The notes: generated from the letters alone by a model not told the origin. A stretch of DNA of 64,000 nucleotides from Muribaculaceae bacterium (GCA_017557665.1 JAFYYI010000002.1:1-64000), one strand, 5' to 3'; counted from the stretch's first letter, positions 17,875 through 27,372 are shown. Translations and numbers: made by a program.

Positions 17875-18687
17875 ATGGCCCAGGAGCAACCTCAATTGCA
17901 GGAAATGTCCTTCTGGGACCACATCGACGCCTTGCGTTCGGTGCTGGTTCGTGTGGTCGTTGTCCTTGTCGTGGCGACCATAGGCTTGTTTTGTGTGATG
18001 CCCAACATTTTTGATGCTGTGATCCTTGCCCCATGTCATGGTGACTTTGTGTTGTACCGCTTCTTTGAGCGCATCACATCATCGGTATCATGGTTACCGC
18101 AGTTCTCTACTGATGGGTTCCATGTCGAACTGATTAATATCAAGCTGGCATCGCAGTTCTTCATCCATATGTCCACATCGTTTTGGCTGGCACTGGTGTT
18201 GACATTTCCTTTTGTACTGTATCAGTTGTGGATGTTTGTGGCTCCTGCCCTTTATCCTAATGAAAAACATGGGGTCAAGCTAGCCTTTTTTATCGGTTGC
18301 CTGATGTTCTTCCTGGGTGTGGCAGTGGGCTACTATATTGTGTTTCCTGTCACCTTGCGTTTCCTCGCCGACTATCATGTCAGCCTGATGGTGCCTAACC
18401 AGATTTCACTTGACAGCTACATGGACACCTTTCTGATGCTTATCTTTATCATGGGCATCATTTTTGAACTGCCGTTGATGGCGTGGTTGTTAGGTGTCTT
18501 GGGAATTCTACATCGTGACTTCTTCAAGCGTTATCGCCGTCACGCCATTGTTGCCCTCCTTGTCCTTGCAGCCATCATTACTCCAACAGGCGACCCCTTT
18601 ACCCTGATGGTGGTCTTCCTGCCCATTTATCTCCTTTACGAAGTCAGTGCCTATCTTGTTCCCAAGTCAGTACCTGCTGACTCCTGA
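17875..18687 (+). CDS. tatC: Twin-arginine translocase subunit TatC
   Basis: A 270-aa polytopic membrane protein that recognises twin-arginine signal peptides. It has the N-terminal segment SFWDHIDALRSVLVRV, the conserved PFVLYQLWMFVAPALYPNEK loop, and about six membrane segments with the usual GIIFELPLMAWLLG region. It is co-transcribed with tatA. The 279-base gap after it is AT-rich and has no clear terminator. Confidence 0.94.
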   Translation: MAQEQPQLQEMSFWDHIDALRSVLVRVVVVLVVATIGLFCVMPNIFDAVILAPCHGDFVLYRFFERITSSVSWLPQFSTDGFHVELINIKLASQFFIHMSTSFWLALVLTFPFVLYQLWMFVAPALYPNEKHGVKLAFFIGCLMFFLGVAVGYYIVFPVTLRFLADYHVSLMVPNQISLDSYMDTFLMLIFIMGIIFELPLMAWLLGVLGILHRDFFKRYRRHAIVALLVLAAIITPTGDPFTLMVVFLPIYLLYEVSAYLVPKSVPADS

Positions 18688-18812
18688 CGTCCTTGTCCTG
18701 CGCTCGACAGAAACATGAAAAACCACTAACTGAAATCAGTAATTTGTCTTATTTTTTGTCTTTTTTTCCAAAAAAAAACAACAATTACACTAATTTATTA
18801 AATTATTTGAAT

Positions 18813-18820
18813 TATTTTTG
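18813..18820 (+). promoter_or_regulatory. Possible promoter -7 element for the secreted dockerin-type protein
   Basis: TATTTTTG matches TAnnTTTG, about 145 bases before the ATG at 18967. The surroundings are very AT-rich, so a chance match is possible. Confidence 0.25.
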
Positions 18821-18966
18821 TAAAAAATTTTAGGAAGCATACAGATTCGTGTTCTTGTTACCCAATAGTCTCGAATTTTGTTTGTGATTTAAACCCAACA
18901 AAGTAACCAAAATTGATCATAACCGTTTTAACTCCATTTTTTATATTAACCAAAATTATTAGTTTT

Positions 18967-20970
18967 ATGAAGAAATTATTATTCTTATTGTTAACGCTAA
19001 CTGTAGCAATTTCTGCTTCAGCAGGCATTGATCAAGCCCGTAAAGTCAGGAGGATTGCCCCCAAGGCTCAGCCCCAGAAAGGTGTGATGATGCAGACCGC
19101 AAAACACACCAATTACGTGACTCCTTTTGCGAAGCCCGCGACAGCGTTCAAGGCTCCTGCCAAGGTGGACATTCCCGCTGGTTATTGCGCAGTTACTCTT
19201 GAAGCCCATTTGGTATGGTATTCTGAAGAGACACCTGATTACAGCGGATATCAGATGCTGTTAGATGCCGATGCTACTGCCTATGGCGTAGATTTTGAGC
19301 CTACAGGTGGTAGTGGTACCTTCACTGGTAGTTATTCTAATTTTGAGTACAAGATTCCTGAAAATGCTGACCCCGATCTCGATACTGAGAACATCGTTAA
19401 CGACGGCAGTGTGACGATTCTGATTCCCGCAGGAACCTATGACTATGTCATTGTTAATCCCACTCCTAACGACAGGCTCTGGATTGCTTCCAATTATGGT
19501 AATGTAGGTGGCCGTGGTGATGACTTTACATTCTATGAGGGTGTTGACTACAGATTCACATTAGCACTTGGTGATAATGGTAATGACTTTGTTACTCTCA
19601 CCGCTATTGAGCCCGGCAGGGCAATCACCACTCCCGAGAACCTGAATGTTCATCCCGGTGATGTCTATGCAAACGTGGTATGGGATGACAACGACGACGT
19701 GGCTTGGAACCTGCGCTGGCGCCCCTGGACCGATACCGGTGCTAGCGGCGGCGGCGTCTTCTGGGACTTCCCCGTTGATGACCTCAGCTGGCTTTCTGAT
19801 TGGTATACTGTAGATGTGGATGGTGACGAACATAACTGGGAACCGACATACCTTGACTCAGAATACACCAATGCTGGTTGGTACTCTGAGTCCTACACCT
19901 CTGATTATGAATCATTAGATCCCGACAACTGGCTGATTTCGCCTGAGGTAACACTCAATGGTACGCTGACTTTCACCCTCGGTGGCGTATATCGTTACCC
20001 CGATCACATGGGTGTATTTGCTGTAATTGGTTGGGATCCTGAGACTGGCTATGCTCCCACTGAGTCAGACCTGATCTACATTGGCGATTACTATTGCTCA
20101 GACACTGAGTCTGAGACCACGATTACCGCCGATTTGAGCCAATTCGACGGTCAGGTAGGTCGCCTCATCTTCCGCCACTATGACAGCTACGACTGCTACT
20201 ATCTTTACATCGACAACATCCAGATCGGTGAGGTTATTGAGCCCGCTCCCTGGAACTACGTTAACGGCATCGACGCTACCAACTACAGGATCGAGGATCT
20301 GACTCCCAACACCAAGTATGAGGTACAGGTACAGGCTGATGGTATGGTATTCGATTCTGAATGGACCAACATCGTTGAGTTCACCACGCTGGCCGAAATG
20401 CCCAATGTTTACATCTTGGGTGAGGTGAATGAGCAAGGCTGGGCTCCCAATGCTGGTACGCAGATGACCTATGATGCTGAGGACAACCTCTACACTGCTA
20501 CCGTAACCCTCGATGGCCGCAATGACGGCTACAACTACTTCAGCTTCACCACTGAGCTGGCCATGTACGACGACGGTGGTAGCTGGGATTACATTAAGCC
20601 GTTCCGCTTCGGTGCTGTTAGCGAAGGTGACTTCGAGTTCATGCCTCAGTATGACGGTCAGCCTATCGACATCACCTATGAAAACGGTCAGGCATTCAAG
20701 GTTCCCGCAGGTGAGTATGATATTGTTGTTGACCTCGCTAACATGAAGGCCATCATCACCAGCAAGGGCGTTGTTCCTGAGGTTTTGAAGGGTGACGTGA
20801 ATGACGACCATGTGGTGAACATCAGCGATGCTATCGCTCTGATCACCGCCATCCTCAACAGTGATTTGACTGGCATCAACATCGCTAACGCTGACGTTGA
20901 CGAGAGCACTGAGATCAACATCACCGATGCTATCAAGCTCATCAACTACGTGCTGAATGAGGAATGGTAA
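18967..20970 (+). CDS. Secreted multidomain protein with cleaved-adhesin-like, FnIII-like and dockerin-type domains
   Basis: A 667-aa exported protein. I chose the ATG at 18967, which starts a clean signal peptide (MKKLLFLLLTLTVAISASAG), over the open frame 18 codons upstream. An N-terminal Asp/Gly-rich beta region is followed by a jelly-roll segment (about 280-420) resembling cleaved-adhesin or choice-of-anchor-J domains, with WLISPEVTL. A short fibronectin-III-like segment ends near VEFTTL. A further beta domain contains NVYILGEVNEQGW. The last 59 residues (609-667) are a two-repeat dockerin-type domain: GDVNDDHVVNISDAI and ADVDESTEINITDAI, both with Ca2+-loop Asp/Asn residues. The function is unknown; adhesion or surface display is an inference. 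The next gene ends in a closely similar domain. Confidence 0.75.
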   Translation: MKKLLFLLLTLTVAISASAGIDQARKVRRIAPKAQPQKGVMMQTAKHTNYVTPFAKPATAFKAPAKVDIPAGYCAVTLEAHLVWYSEETPDYSGYQMLLDADATAYGVDFEPTGGSGTFTGSYSNFEYKIPENADPDLDTENIVNDGSVTILIPAGTYDYVIVNPTPNDRLWIASNYGNVGGRGDDFTFYEGVDYRFTLALGDNGNDFVTLTAIEPGRAITTPENLNVHPGDVYANVVWDDNDDVAWNLRWRPWTDTGASGGGVFWDFPVDDLSWLSDWYTVDVDGDEHNWEPTYLDSEYTNAGWYSESYTSDYESLDPDNWLISPEVTLNGTLTFTLGGVYRYPDHMGVFAVIGWDPETGYAPTESDLIYIGDYYCSDTESETTITADLSQFDGQVGRLIFRHYDSYDCYYLYIDNIQIGEVIEPAPWNYVNGIDATNYRIEDLTPNTKYEVQVQADGMVFDSEWTNIVEFTTLAEMPNVYILGEVNEQGWAPNAGTQMTYDAEDNLYTATVTLDGRNDGYNYFSFTTELAMYDDGGSWDYIKPFRFGAVSEGDFEFMPQYDGQPIDITYENGQAFKVPAGEYDIVVDLANMKAIITSKGVVPEVLKGDVNDDHVVNISDAIALITAILNSDLTGINIANADVDESTEINITDAIKLINYVLNEEW

Positions 20971-21025
20971 TTCCAGATGATTGACCAGAGGTGATAACCT
21001 CTCAAGTCAAGAATAAAACATGATT

Positions 21026-21064
21026 GTGGGGACAGGTCTTATGTGGCCCGTCCCCACTTTTTTT
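21026..21064 (+). terminator. Intrinsic terminator after the 667-aa secreted protein
   Basis: A perfect 8-bp stem GTGGGGAC (21026-21033) / GTCCCCAC (21050-21057) is followed by seven T. Confidence 0.85.
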
Positions 21065-21275
21065 AGAGTAATGGCACTATCGGATACTCTCACGTGTAGA
21101 GCTGACCACATGAAGCCACTTCGTTGCTTCTCAAGAGGCAACATGCTCACTAATTACAGCTTACAGTAATCAAAAATCAGAATTAATTTGGAGATTTCAG
21201 GAAAATAGTGTTACTTTGTCACTAAATTCATGAATTAACCAACAATTGTTTAACAATTCTAAGTTTAATTGCTCT
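21065..21275. other. Intergenic stretch between the two dockerin-type genes
   Basis: No gene, repeat or clear promoter is visible. A weak TACTTTG near 21208 lacks the right spacing for the -7 consensus. Confidence 0.3.
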
Positions 21276-22010
21276 ATGAAGAATATTACTTTATCTTTTG
21301 TGATGTTGATATCCTGTGGATTCACCTTAATGGCTCAAAACAATGTGCCTAAGCCGATGAACCCACTAGCCGATTGTTTTTACGAGTATGGTGCAGATGC
21401 TGCCGAATTTGGCATCAACGAATTCAACTATCAAATCTTCCCCGAAGATGTAGACGGCAATGCATTGGATCCCGAGAAGTTGTCATTCAGTATCTTTACC
21501 GATTTTGATGAAATTTTCACGTTTGATGCTGAGACATATTACAATGATCACAATGTTGATTTCTGGGCCGACGGTGTGGACAGGACTGAACTTCCTTATT
21601 TGATTCGGGATTACGATCCTTTCTTCACGATCTGGTCAACTCCATTTTTCAAGTCGACTGATCCTTCACTGCCGGCCAGTGAGCGGCTGTTCCAGTGGAG
21701 AATCGGCCTACAGGTTTACTACACCGATAATGGCGTGAAAACCGCATCCGATATTGTCTACGTGGAATTGAAAGATGAGAATTACTCACCCCCTTATAAT
21801 GGTGTTTTCCCCAAGCCTGTGACCATGTTGGGCGACGTCAATGAGGACGGAGAAGTCAACATCAGCGACGCCATTGTCTTGATTAATTTCATCTTGAATG
21901 ACGAGGCACAACAGCCCTTCAACAAGTTCAATGCTGACGTCAATAATGACGACGCCCACAGCATCACTGATGCTATTGAACTGATTGGCATCGTGTTGAA
22001 TACAGTTTAG
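21276..22010 (+). CDS. Small secreted protein with a C-terminal dockerin-type domain
   Basis: A 244-aa exported protein starting at the ATG at 21276, with a signal peptide cleaved near LMAQ. Residues 25-180 are an acidic, aromatic beta-rich domain I do not recognise. Residues 186-244 form a two-repeat dockerin-type domain of the same length (59 aa) as the upstream protein: GDVNEDGEVNISDAI and ADVNNDDAHSITDAI. The two genes lie in tandem but each has its own terminator. The shared tail suggests a shared binding or localisation role, but no cohesin is seen in this window. Confidence 0.65.
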   Translation: MKNITLSFVMLISCGFTLMAQNNVPKPMNPLADCFYEYGADAAEFGINEFNYQIFPEDVDGNALDPEKLSFSIFTDFDEIFTFDAETYYNDHNVDFWADGVDRTELPYLIRDYDPFFTIWSTPFFKSTDPSLPASERLFQWRIGLQVYYTDNGVKTASDIVYVELKDENYSPPYNGVFPKPVTMLGDVNEDGEVNISDAIVLINFILNDEAQQPFNKFNADVNNDDAHSITDAIELIGIVLNTV

Positions 22011-22038
22011 ACTTATTACCTGCCATCTGGCATTAATG

Positions 22039-22082
22039 ACAGGGATGCGCCACACACAATAATGGCGCATCCCTGTGTTCTT
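22039..22082 (+). terminator. Intrinsic terminator after the 244-aa secreted protein
   Basis: A 14-bp perfect stem ACAGGGATGCGCCA (22039-22052) / TGGCGCATCCCTGT (22063-22076) is followed by a T-rich tail. Confidence 0.8.
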
Positions 22083-22210
22083 TTATTGTCATCAAGAATG
22101 AGCGTTACCAATTAATAACCAATATATTATCACATGTTTAACTATGTTTACATTGATACAAAAATAAGTTAAAGATGGTACTTGATAAATGCCGTAAAGA
22201 AAGTATTTTG

Positions 22211-22218
22211 TACCTTTG
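22211..22218 (+). promoter_or_regulatory. Promoter -7 element of the envelope operon
   Basis: TACCTTTG matches TAnnTTTG. It would give a leader of about 200 bases or more before the esterase gene. No good -33 element is visible. Confidence 0.4.
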
Positions 22219-22455
22219 CAATCTCAATATCAGGTGAATGAGGCGTGTTTGCTGCCAAAATTGGTAGTTATTACGACATCCTCGATTAATAAAAACAAAC
22301 CATAAATAGTCGAGCACGATATTCACCGTACAAGAGCTATAGTATAATCTGGATAGGCGATTGATATTAATATCGTTATGCCCATCCCGATATAATTTTA
22401 TGGACTAAATAATTATAGAATGATGATTGATTATTGCTCACGCATATTTCATGAT
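22219..22455 (+). other. Long untranslated leader ahead of the envelope operon
   Basis: No convincing ORF lies here. Small inverted repeats are visible: CTGCCAA / TTGGTAG near 22251-22266, and GATATTAATATC near 22365. It may be a regulatory leader; I recognise no riboswitch family in it. Confidence 0.3.
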
Positions 22456-23313
22456 ATGGCTGCAACCACAAGATTTTCTCTACAGCCCGGTTGCAGACGC
22501 GCGCTTGGGGTAATTGTGTTGTTGGTCGGACTGATGTTCTCTCCGATGACCATCAATGCCCAACTGAAAAAAGGCACGACAACTCCTAAATATAATGTGG
22601 TGCCTGATTCCTACAATTTCTTGATCCACACACCGGCAGATTATGCTCCCAACGACCATAAGTCGCCGCTGGTGATCTTCCTGCATGGTCGCAGCCTGTG
22701 TGGCCGCAACCTGAATATGGTGAAAAAATATGGTGTCATTGATGCCATCGAGAGAGGGAAGATTGTGCCTGCCATTGTCTTGGCTCCACAAAATCCCGGT
22801 GGCGCCTGGAATGCTCGCAAAATCAACGATTTGATCAATTGGACAGCAAAACACTATGCTGTGGATACCACCCGCATCTATGTCCTTGGCATGAGCCTTG
22901 GCGGATATGGCACAATGGATTTTGTCGCAGCCTATCCACACAGGGTGGCTGCCGCAATGGCTCTGTGCGGCGGATGTTATGCCAAGAATATGGATGGGCT
23001 TGGAGAAGCACCTTTATGGATCATGCATGGCACAGCCGACCGTGCCGTGCCCATCAGCGAGTCGAAACGCGTGGTGAACTACCTGAAACAGAAAGGCAAA
23101 ACCAACCTGTTGAGATATGATTGGATCAGTGGCGGTTCACACGGCTTGCTGGCACGACTGTTTTATCTGCAGCAGACCTACGACTGGTTGTTCTGCCACG
23201 ACTTGAGACAGAAGCCCAGAGAAGTGGACCGCAACTTCAACATCACCCAACAGGACCTCAAGGATGTTTACAGTGAACTCAAGTGGTTCAAGGACATGTT
23301 TGAATACGACTGA
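22456..23313 (+). CDS. Secreted alpha/beta-hydrolase (esterase/prolyl-oligopeptidase-like)
   Basis: A 285-aa exported serine hydrolase. The catalytic triad is visible: Ser147 in GMSLGG, Asp195 in GTADRAVP and His229 in GGSHG. The oxyanion-type segment IFLHGRS lies at 74-80. This is the compact PHB-depolymerase/esterase-D-like layout with a C-terminal extension. I chose the ATG at 22456, which gives a normal signal peptide ending near INAQ; ATGs at 22420 and 22423 are possible but give a long n-region. It begins a tight co-directional operon with a CapA-like protein, a propeller lipoprotein and PBP4. The substrate, perhaps an acetylated or feruloylated glycan or a cell-wall ester, is not known. 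Confidence 0.75.
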   Translation: MAATTRFSLQPGCRRALGVIVLLVGLMFSPMTINAQLKKGTTTPKYNVVPDSYNFLIHTPADYAPNDHKSPLVIFLHGRSLCGRNLNMVKKYGVIDAIERGKIVPAIVLAPQNPGGAWNARKINDLINWTAKHYAVDTTRIYVLGMSLGGYGTMDFVAAYPHRVAAAMALCGGCYAKNMDGLGEAPLWIMHGTADRAVPISESKRVVNYLKQKGKTNLLRYDWISGGSHGLLARLFYLQQTYDWLFCHDLRQKPREVDRNFNITQQDLKDVYSELKWFKDMFEYD

Positions 23314-23345
23314 TCCTCTTATTCCCGATTTCATAGATTTCTGAC

Positions 23346-24455
23346 ATGCATTTCACGTTCAAATCGAGTATTGTTATTGCTGTCGCGTTATGCCTCGCCA
23401 CTTGTTCAGCTGGAACCAGTGCAAAATCTGATGTTTCGCAAGACAGCGTGCCCGCTAAACAGGATTCAATAGTTAAGGAGGTCACCATGACCTTCACCGG
23501 TGATGTGATGATGGGAACCAATTTCCCCAAGGATTACATTACACCCGACCGTGGCAAGACATTGTTTAAAGACTGTAAGGATATCTTGCGTCAGGCCGAC
23601 TTATCCATCGTTAACCTTGAAGGAACCTGCTATGACGGAACCGATGGAGAGTTGCGCAAGATGACCAATCCCAAGACGTACTATATCTTCCGCATGCCCG
23701 GTGACCACGCCCAGCACTTGGCTGATGCCGGTGTTGATGCTGTCAATATGGCAAACAATCATTCCTTTGACTTTGGTATGACAGGACGCCGCAACACGCT
23801 CAAGACGATGGAGAGTGTCGGAATCAAAGTCGTTGGCCTGCGTGATATGGCCGAGTATGCCGTGTTGGAGAGGAATGGTGTGAAATTTGTTTATCTGGGT
23901 TTTGCCGCTTCTTGCACCAAGGTTTTGGATATGCTCGACCAGGCCGAAGTGGACAAGATGATAGACAAATGTAAAAGCTTGGGCGATGTGCTCATCGTCA
24001 GCTTTCATGGTGGAGCCGAAGGGACCGACCACTTGCATGTGCCCATGAAGACCGAAATCTATGTGGGTGAGAACCGCGGCAATGTCTATGAGTTCGCACA
24101 TCATTGCATCGATAAGGGAGCCGACATTGTTATCGGACACGGTCCCCATGTGCCGCGCGCGTTGGAACTGTATAATGGACACCTGATTGCCTATTCGTTG
24201 GGAAACTTCTGCGCTCCTTACCGCATGGGGACAAGGGGAGCGACAGGACTGGCTCCGTTGCTGCAGGTGACGTTGAACACCCAGGACGGCACATTCATGA
24301 AAGGCCAAATTTACTCCTATAAACAGATACAAGGTGTGGGACCCCGCAGCGACAGCACCAATGGTGCCGCTGAACTGATGAGAGATCTGACGCAGAAGGA
24401 TTTCCCCAATACAAAACTGAGCATTAATGCCAACGGACAGATTGAACTGAAATGA
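23346..24455 (+). CDS. CapA-family lipoprotein (PGA-capsule-type metallophosphatase fold)
   Basis: A 369-aa protein of the CapA/PgsA family. The lipobox LATC places the mature N-terminus at Cys20, so it is probably anchored in the envelope. The fold's metal-site motifs are present: TFTGDVMMG (49-57), VNLEG, NNHSFDFG and GHGPHVPRALE. Founding members act in poly-gamma-glutamate synthesis, but no PgsB/PgsC partners are here, so another surface polymer or a phosphatase role is as likely. It starts 32 bases after the esterase and overlaps the next gene by four bases (ATGA), a sign of translational coupling. Confidence 0.8.
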   Translation: MHFTFKSSIVIAVALCLATCSAGTSAKSDVSQDSVPAKQDSIVKEVTMTFTGDVMMGTNFPKDYITPDRGKTLFKDCKDILRQADLSIVNLEGTCYDGTDGELRKMTNPKTYYIFRMPGDHAQHLADAGVDAVNMANNHSFDFGMTGRRNTLKTMESVGIKVVGLRDMAEYAVLERNGVKFVYLGFAASCTKVLDMLDQAEVDKMIDKCKSLGDVLIVSFHGGAEGTDHLHVPMKTEIYVGENRGNVYEFAHHCIDKGADIVIGHGPHVPRALELYNGHLIAYSLGNFCAPYRMGTRGATGLAPLLQVTLNTQDGTFMKGQIYSYKQIQGVGPRSDSTNGAAELMRDLTQKDFPNTKLSINANGQIELK

Positions 24456-26038
24456 GAAAATCAATATTATCACTGATGCTGATTCTTGTCGTGACCCTCT
24501 TGTGGTCTTGCGGCAACATGAGTAATAAAGGTAACAAGAGTGGTGTGGACTCCGATTCCATTAAACGGGAAATCGTCGATAACACCCCATTGCCATCCAC
24601 ACCCCAGGAGTCGGCCAAAGGAATCGTCTACAGTGTCACGGTGTTTGACACCGCACATGATGGACGTATTGAAAATCTGAAGAACATGTATGCGGGAGCG
24701 CCGGGATTCTTCACATTCCGCGGCAGTTCCCTCCGTGATGCCGACTTCGGAGGTAAAGTGAAAGGCAAACCCACCAAGATTGTTGAAGTTTGGAGATTCA
24801 CGACAGAATTCGATAACACCAAGACTTCGCTCGGCACTTGGGGCGGAGGAACTGGCTGGACTGGCGAACCTGTTTATGTGCATTGGTCTGCCGACAAGGT
24901 GCAGCAATGGCGCAATAATCCCAAAGCCATGTTGACGCCCGACTTCGACGAGGAGGAAATCATGCTCGGCTCGCTGTGCGGATATGTTTATTTCATTAAC
25001 TTCAAGACGGGTAAGTCATCACGCCAGCCGCTGGATGTTACCAATCCGGTGAAGGGAAGCATTAGTCTTGATCCCACACTTAACGGCAATCTGTATGTTG
25101 GTCAGGGAATTCCCAAGGAAAGGCCGATGAATCAGATGGCTATAGACCTCAATAGCCGTGAAATCACCTATAAGTCAGGTCAAGACAGCAATGCCTGGAA
25201 AGGGTGGGGCGCATCCGACTCTTCACCAATCCGCATCGGACAGTTCCTGTTCTGGCCCAGCGAGAACGGAACTCTTTACAAGTACCTGATAACGGGTAAC
25301 ACAATCATTAAGCACTCTACCCTCAGACTCCATCCTTCAGATGACAATGCGACCGGTGTAGAGAACAGCTTGTGTGCCTACAAGAATTATGGCTATTTCG
25401 GAACCAATCATGGTGACATCTACTGCGTTGACTTGAACACGTTGACGCCTATCTGGCACTATGACAATCACGATGACATTGATGCGTCCATCGTCTGTGA
25501 AGTGGAGGATGGCACACCATATATTTACTGTGGTTGTGAAGTCGACCAGCAAGGCGATGTCGGTACATCCTATCTCGTTAAACTTGATGGACTCACGGGC
25601 AAGACTGTCTGGGAGGACAAGTTCGAGTGCAACAAGCTGATACTTGGCGAGAAGCATTTTGACGGGGGGCTGTACAGCACACCGTTGATGGGTAAAGGGG
25701 ATTGCAGCGACTTGATGTTCTTCAATCTCTGTCAATACGGCACAAAGAATCAGGCCGACTTCATGGCCGTGAATCGTAAGACCGGAAAGGTGGTCTACAA
25801 TAAACGACTGCGCAGTTTCGCATGGTCATCACCCGTGGGTTTCCTCAACGAGGATGGCAAGCAATATATCTTTGCAGGTGACTCTAACGGTTTTGCTTAT
25901 CTGATTGAGGGCATCACCGGTGAGATTCTGTTCACCGAGCACATGGTGGGCAATTTCGAGAGTTCTCCTGTAGTCATCGGCAATGACCTGGTGGTGGGTT
26001 CACGCGGTCAAATTATTCATAAGTTCAGGATTGAGTAA
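24452..26038 (+). CDS. PQQ-type beta-propeller lipoprotein
   Basis: A 528-aa lipoprotein (lipobox LWSC, Cys20) made mostly of WD/PQQ-like blades. Several blades show the pattern of an aromatic-Gly core followed by a Thr-Gly-Lys turn, for example NFKTGKSS, GLTGKTVWED and NRKTGKVVYN. It lacks an obvious catalytic motif and may act as a scaffold or binding protein at the envelope, as BamB does. It lies between the CapA-like gene (4-base overlap) and PBP4 (2-base gap), so the three should be made together. The function is not assigned. Confidence 0.7.
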   Translation: MRKSILSLMLILVVTLLWSCGNMSNKGNKSGVDSDSIKREIVDNTPLPSTPQESAKGIVYSVTVFDTAHDGRIENLKNMYAGAPGFFTFRGSSLRDADFGGKVKGKPTKIVEVWRFTTEFDNTKTSLGTWGGGTGWTGEPVYVHWSADKVQQWRNNPKAMLTPDFDEEEIMLGSLCGYVYFINFKTGKSSRQPLDVTNPVKGSISLDPTLNGNLYVGQGIPKERPMNQMAIDLNSREITYKSGQDSNAWKGWGASDSSPIRIGQFLFWPSENGTLYKYLITGNTIIKHSTLRLHPSDDNATGVENSLCAYKNYGYFGTNHGDIYCVDLNTLTPIWHYDNHDDIDASIVCEVEDGTPYIYCGCEVDQQGDVGTSYLVKLDGLTGKTVWEDKFECNKLILGEKHFDGGLYSTPLMGKGDCSDLMFFNLCQYGTKNQADFMAVNRKTGKVVYNKRLRSFAWSSPVGFLNEDGKQYIFAGDSNGFAYLIEGITGEILFTEHMVGNFESSPVVIGNDLVVGSRGQIIHKFRIE

Positions 26039-26040
26039 AC

Positions 26041-27372
26041 ATGGCAAACAGGATTCTATCAATTATATTCACGTTACTGTTGTGCTGCTTCCCCGCTGTT
26101 GCTCAAGAGGTTGTTGAGGACGAGCAGGAGGTGCTGGAAGAAGTCCTGGAGCTGCAGGACTCTCTCGAGGTAGAGATACCCAGGGAGCCGATGTTACCGG
26201 CCGACAGTTTGAGGTATGTTGTTGACAAGTGGTTGAACAAGGACAATTACACCACGACCAAGACTGCCTACAGGACGGTGAAACGCAAGCGCAAACGGGT
26301 AACAGTCCCCTATACTGTTACTTCAAAACGCAACTTCTCGGTCGGTTGCTGTATCTATGACCTTACTGCCGACTCGATGTTATATATCAAGAACCCTGAC
26401 AGAATGATGATTCCTGCCAGTACACAGAAGTTGTATATAGCCACAGCCATGCTCTTCAAGCGCGGCAAGAGCTACACGTTCAACACCTGTGCCTATTCCG
26501 ATGGACTGGAGAAAACCGATTCAGCGGGCAGGAAGTACCTTGACGGGAATATTTACGTCCTCACCTCATGCGACCCAACGCTTGAAAAGGCGACGGCCTA
26601 TCAGATTCTTAAAGATATCGAGTCGCTGGATGTTGATTCCATCAACGGGCAAATCATCCAATGTGTCACTCCCAAGACCAGTCGAGTCGACCTGGCAGAA
26701 GATGGCTTCGCCAAATCTATCATTAAATCACTCGAGCGGGACAGCATTGGATTACTTGAACACTCGCCATCTATCGGTGGACGATTGGACCGCAGGATGT
26801 GGTGCATGTCACGATTGAAGACTCCGCTCGACGATGTTCTTGAGAGAATGCTGCGCAGCAGCAACAACACCTATGCCGAATGTGTCCTATTGAACCTCTG
26901 TGAGGACAATGACGAATGGTCTTACAGCGACTGTAAGGATGTGGTGAGAGAGATGGTCAACAAGGTTTACCGCAAGTATAATCGCGAGAAGGTAGACCTG
27001 AGCACATCTTACTACAATATCCAAGACGGAAGCGGCTTGTCGTTCAGCAACAAGACGTCAGCCCGTTCTCAGGTTGATCTGTTGCGCTTCATCTATGCCG
27101 ACAAGCGATTGTTCAATGCGATTTATCCTCACTTGCCGCGCGCCGGCGTGACCGGCACCTTGTCAAAGCGCATGACCGGCGGACCTGCCTATGATAATGT
27201 GCGGGCCAAGACAGGTACGGTAAGGAATACGGCCACACTGTCGGGTTATGTCACGACAGCCAATAAACACCGCATTGCTTTCTCTATCCTGATTAATGAT
27301 TGCCCCGACAAGGGATTTGCCAGGGGGCTTCAAGACAAAATCTGTCAACTGATAGCCGGCCTCGACCTGTAA
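26041..27372 (+). CDS. dacB: D-alanyl-D-alanine carboxypeptidase/endopeptidase, PBP4 (S13) family
   Basis: A 443-aa exported peptidase that trims or cuts peptidoglycan cross-links. The penicillin-binding motifs are visible: Ser127-Lys130 in PASTQKL, the SxN motif in RSSNNTYAE, and KTG in RAKTGTVRN. A signal peptide ends near VAQ. Between it and the catalytic domain lie an acidic stretch (residues 24-46) and a basic cluster KRKRKR (81-86). These are unusual and could mediate surface or partner binding. Last gene of the four-gene envelope operon. Confidence 0.85.
   Translation: MANRILSIIFTLLLCCFPAVAQEVVEDEQEVLEEVLELQDSLEVEIPREPMLPADSLRYVVDKWLNKDNYTTTKTAYRTVKRKRKRVTVPYTVTSKRNFSVGCCIYDLTADSMLYIKNPDRMMIPASTQKLYIATAMLFKRGKSYTFNTCAYSDGLEKTDSAGRKYLDGNIYVLTSCDPTLEKATAYQILKDIESLDVDSINGQIIQCVTPKTSRVDLAEDGFAKSIIKSLERDSIGLLEHSPSIGGRLDRRMWCMSRLKTPLDDVLERMLRSSNNTYAECVLLNLCEDNDEWSYSDCKDVVREMVNKVYRKYNREKVDLSTSYYNIQDGSGLSFSNKTSARSQVDLLRFIYADKRLFNAIYPHLPRAGVTGTLSKRMTGGPAYDNVRAKTGTVRNTATLSGYVTTANKHRIAFSILINDCPDKGFARGLQDKICQLIAGLDL

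Noticed and set aside
18721..18780. Terminator after tatC
   Set aside because: Only a very short ACTGA/TCAGT pair and scattered T runs are present; not convincing as a hairpin terminator.
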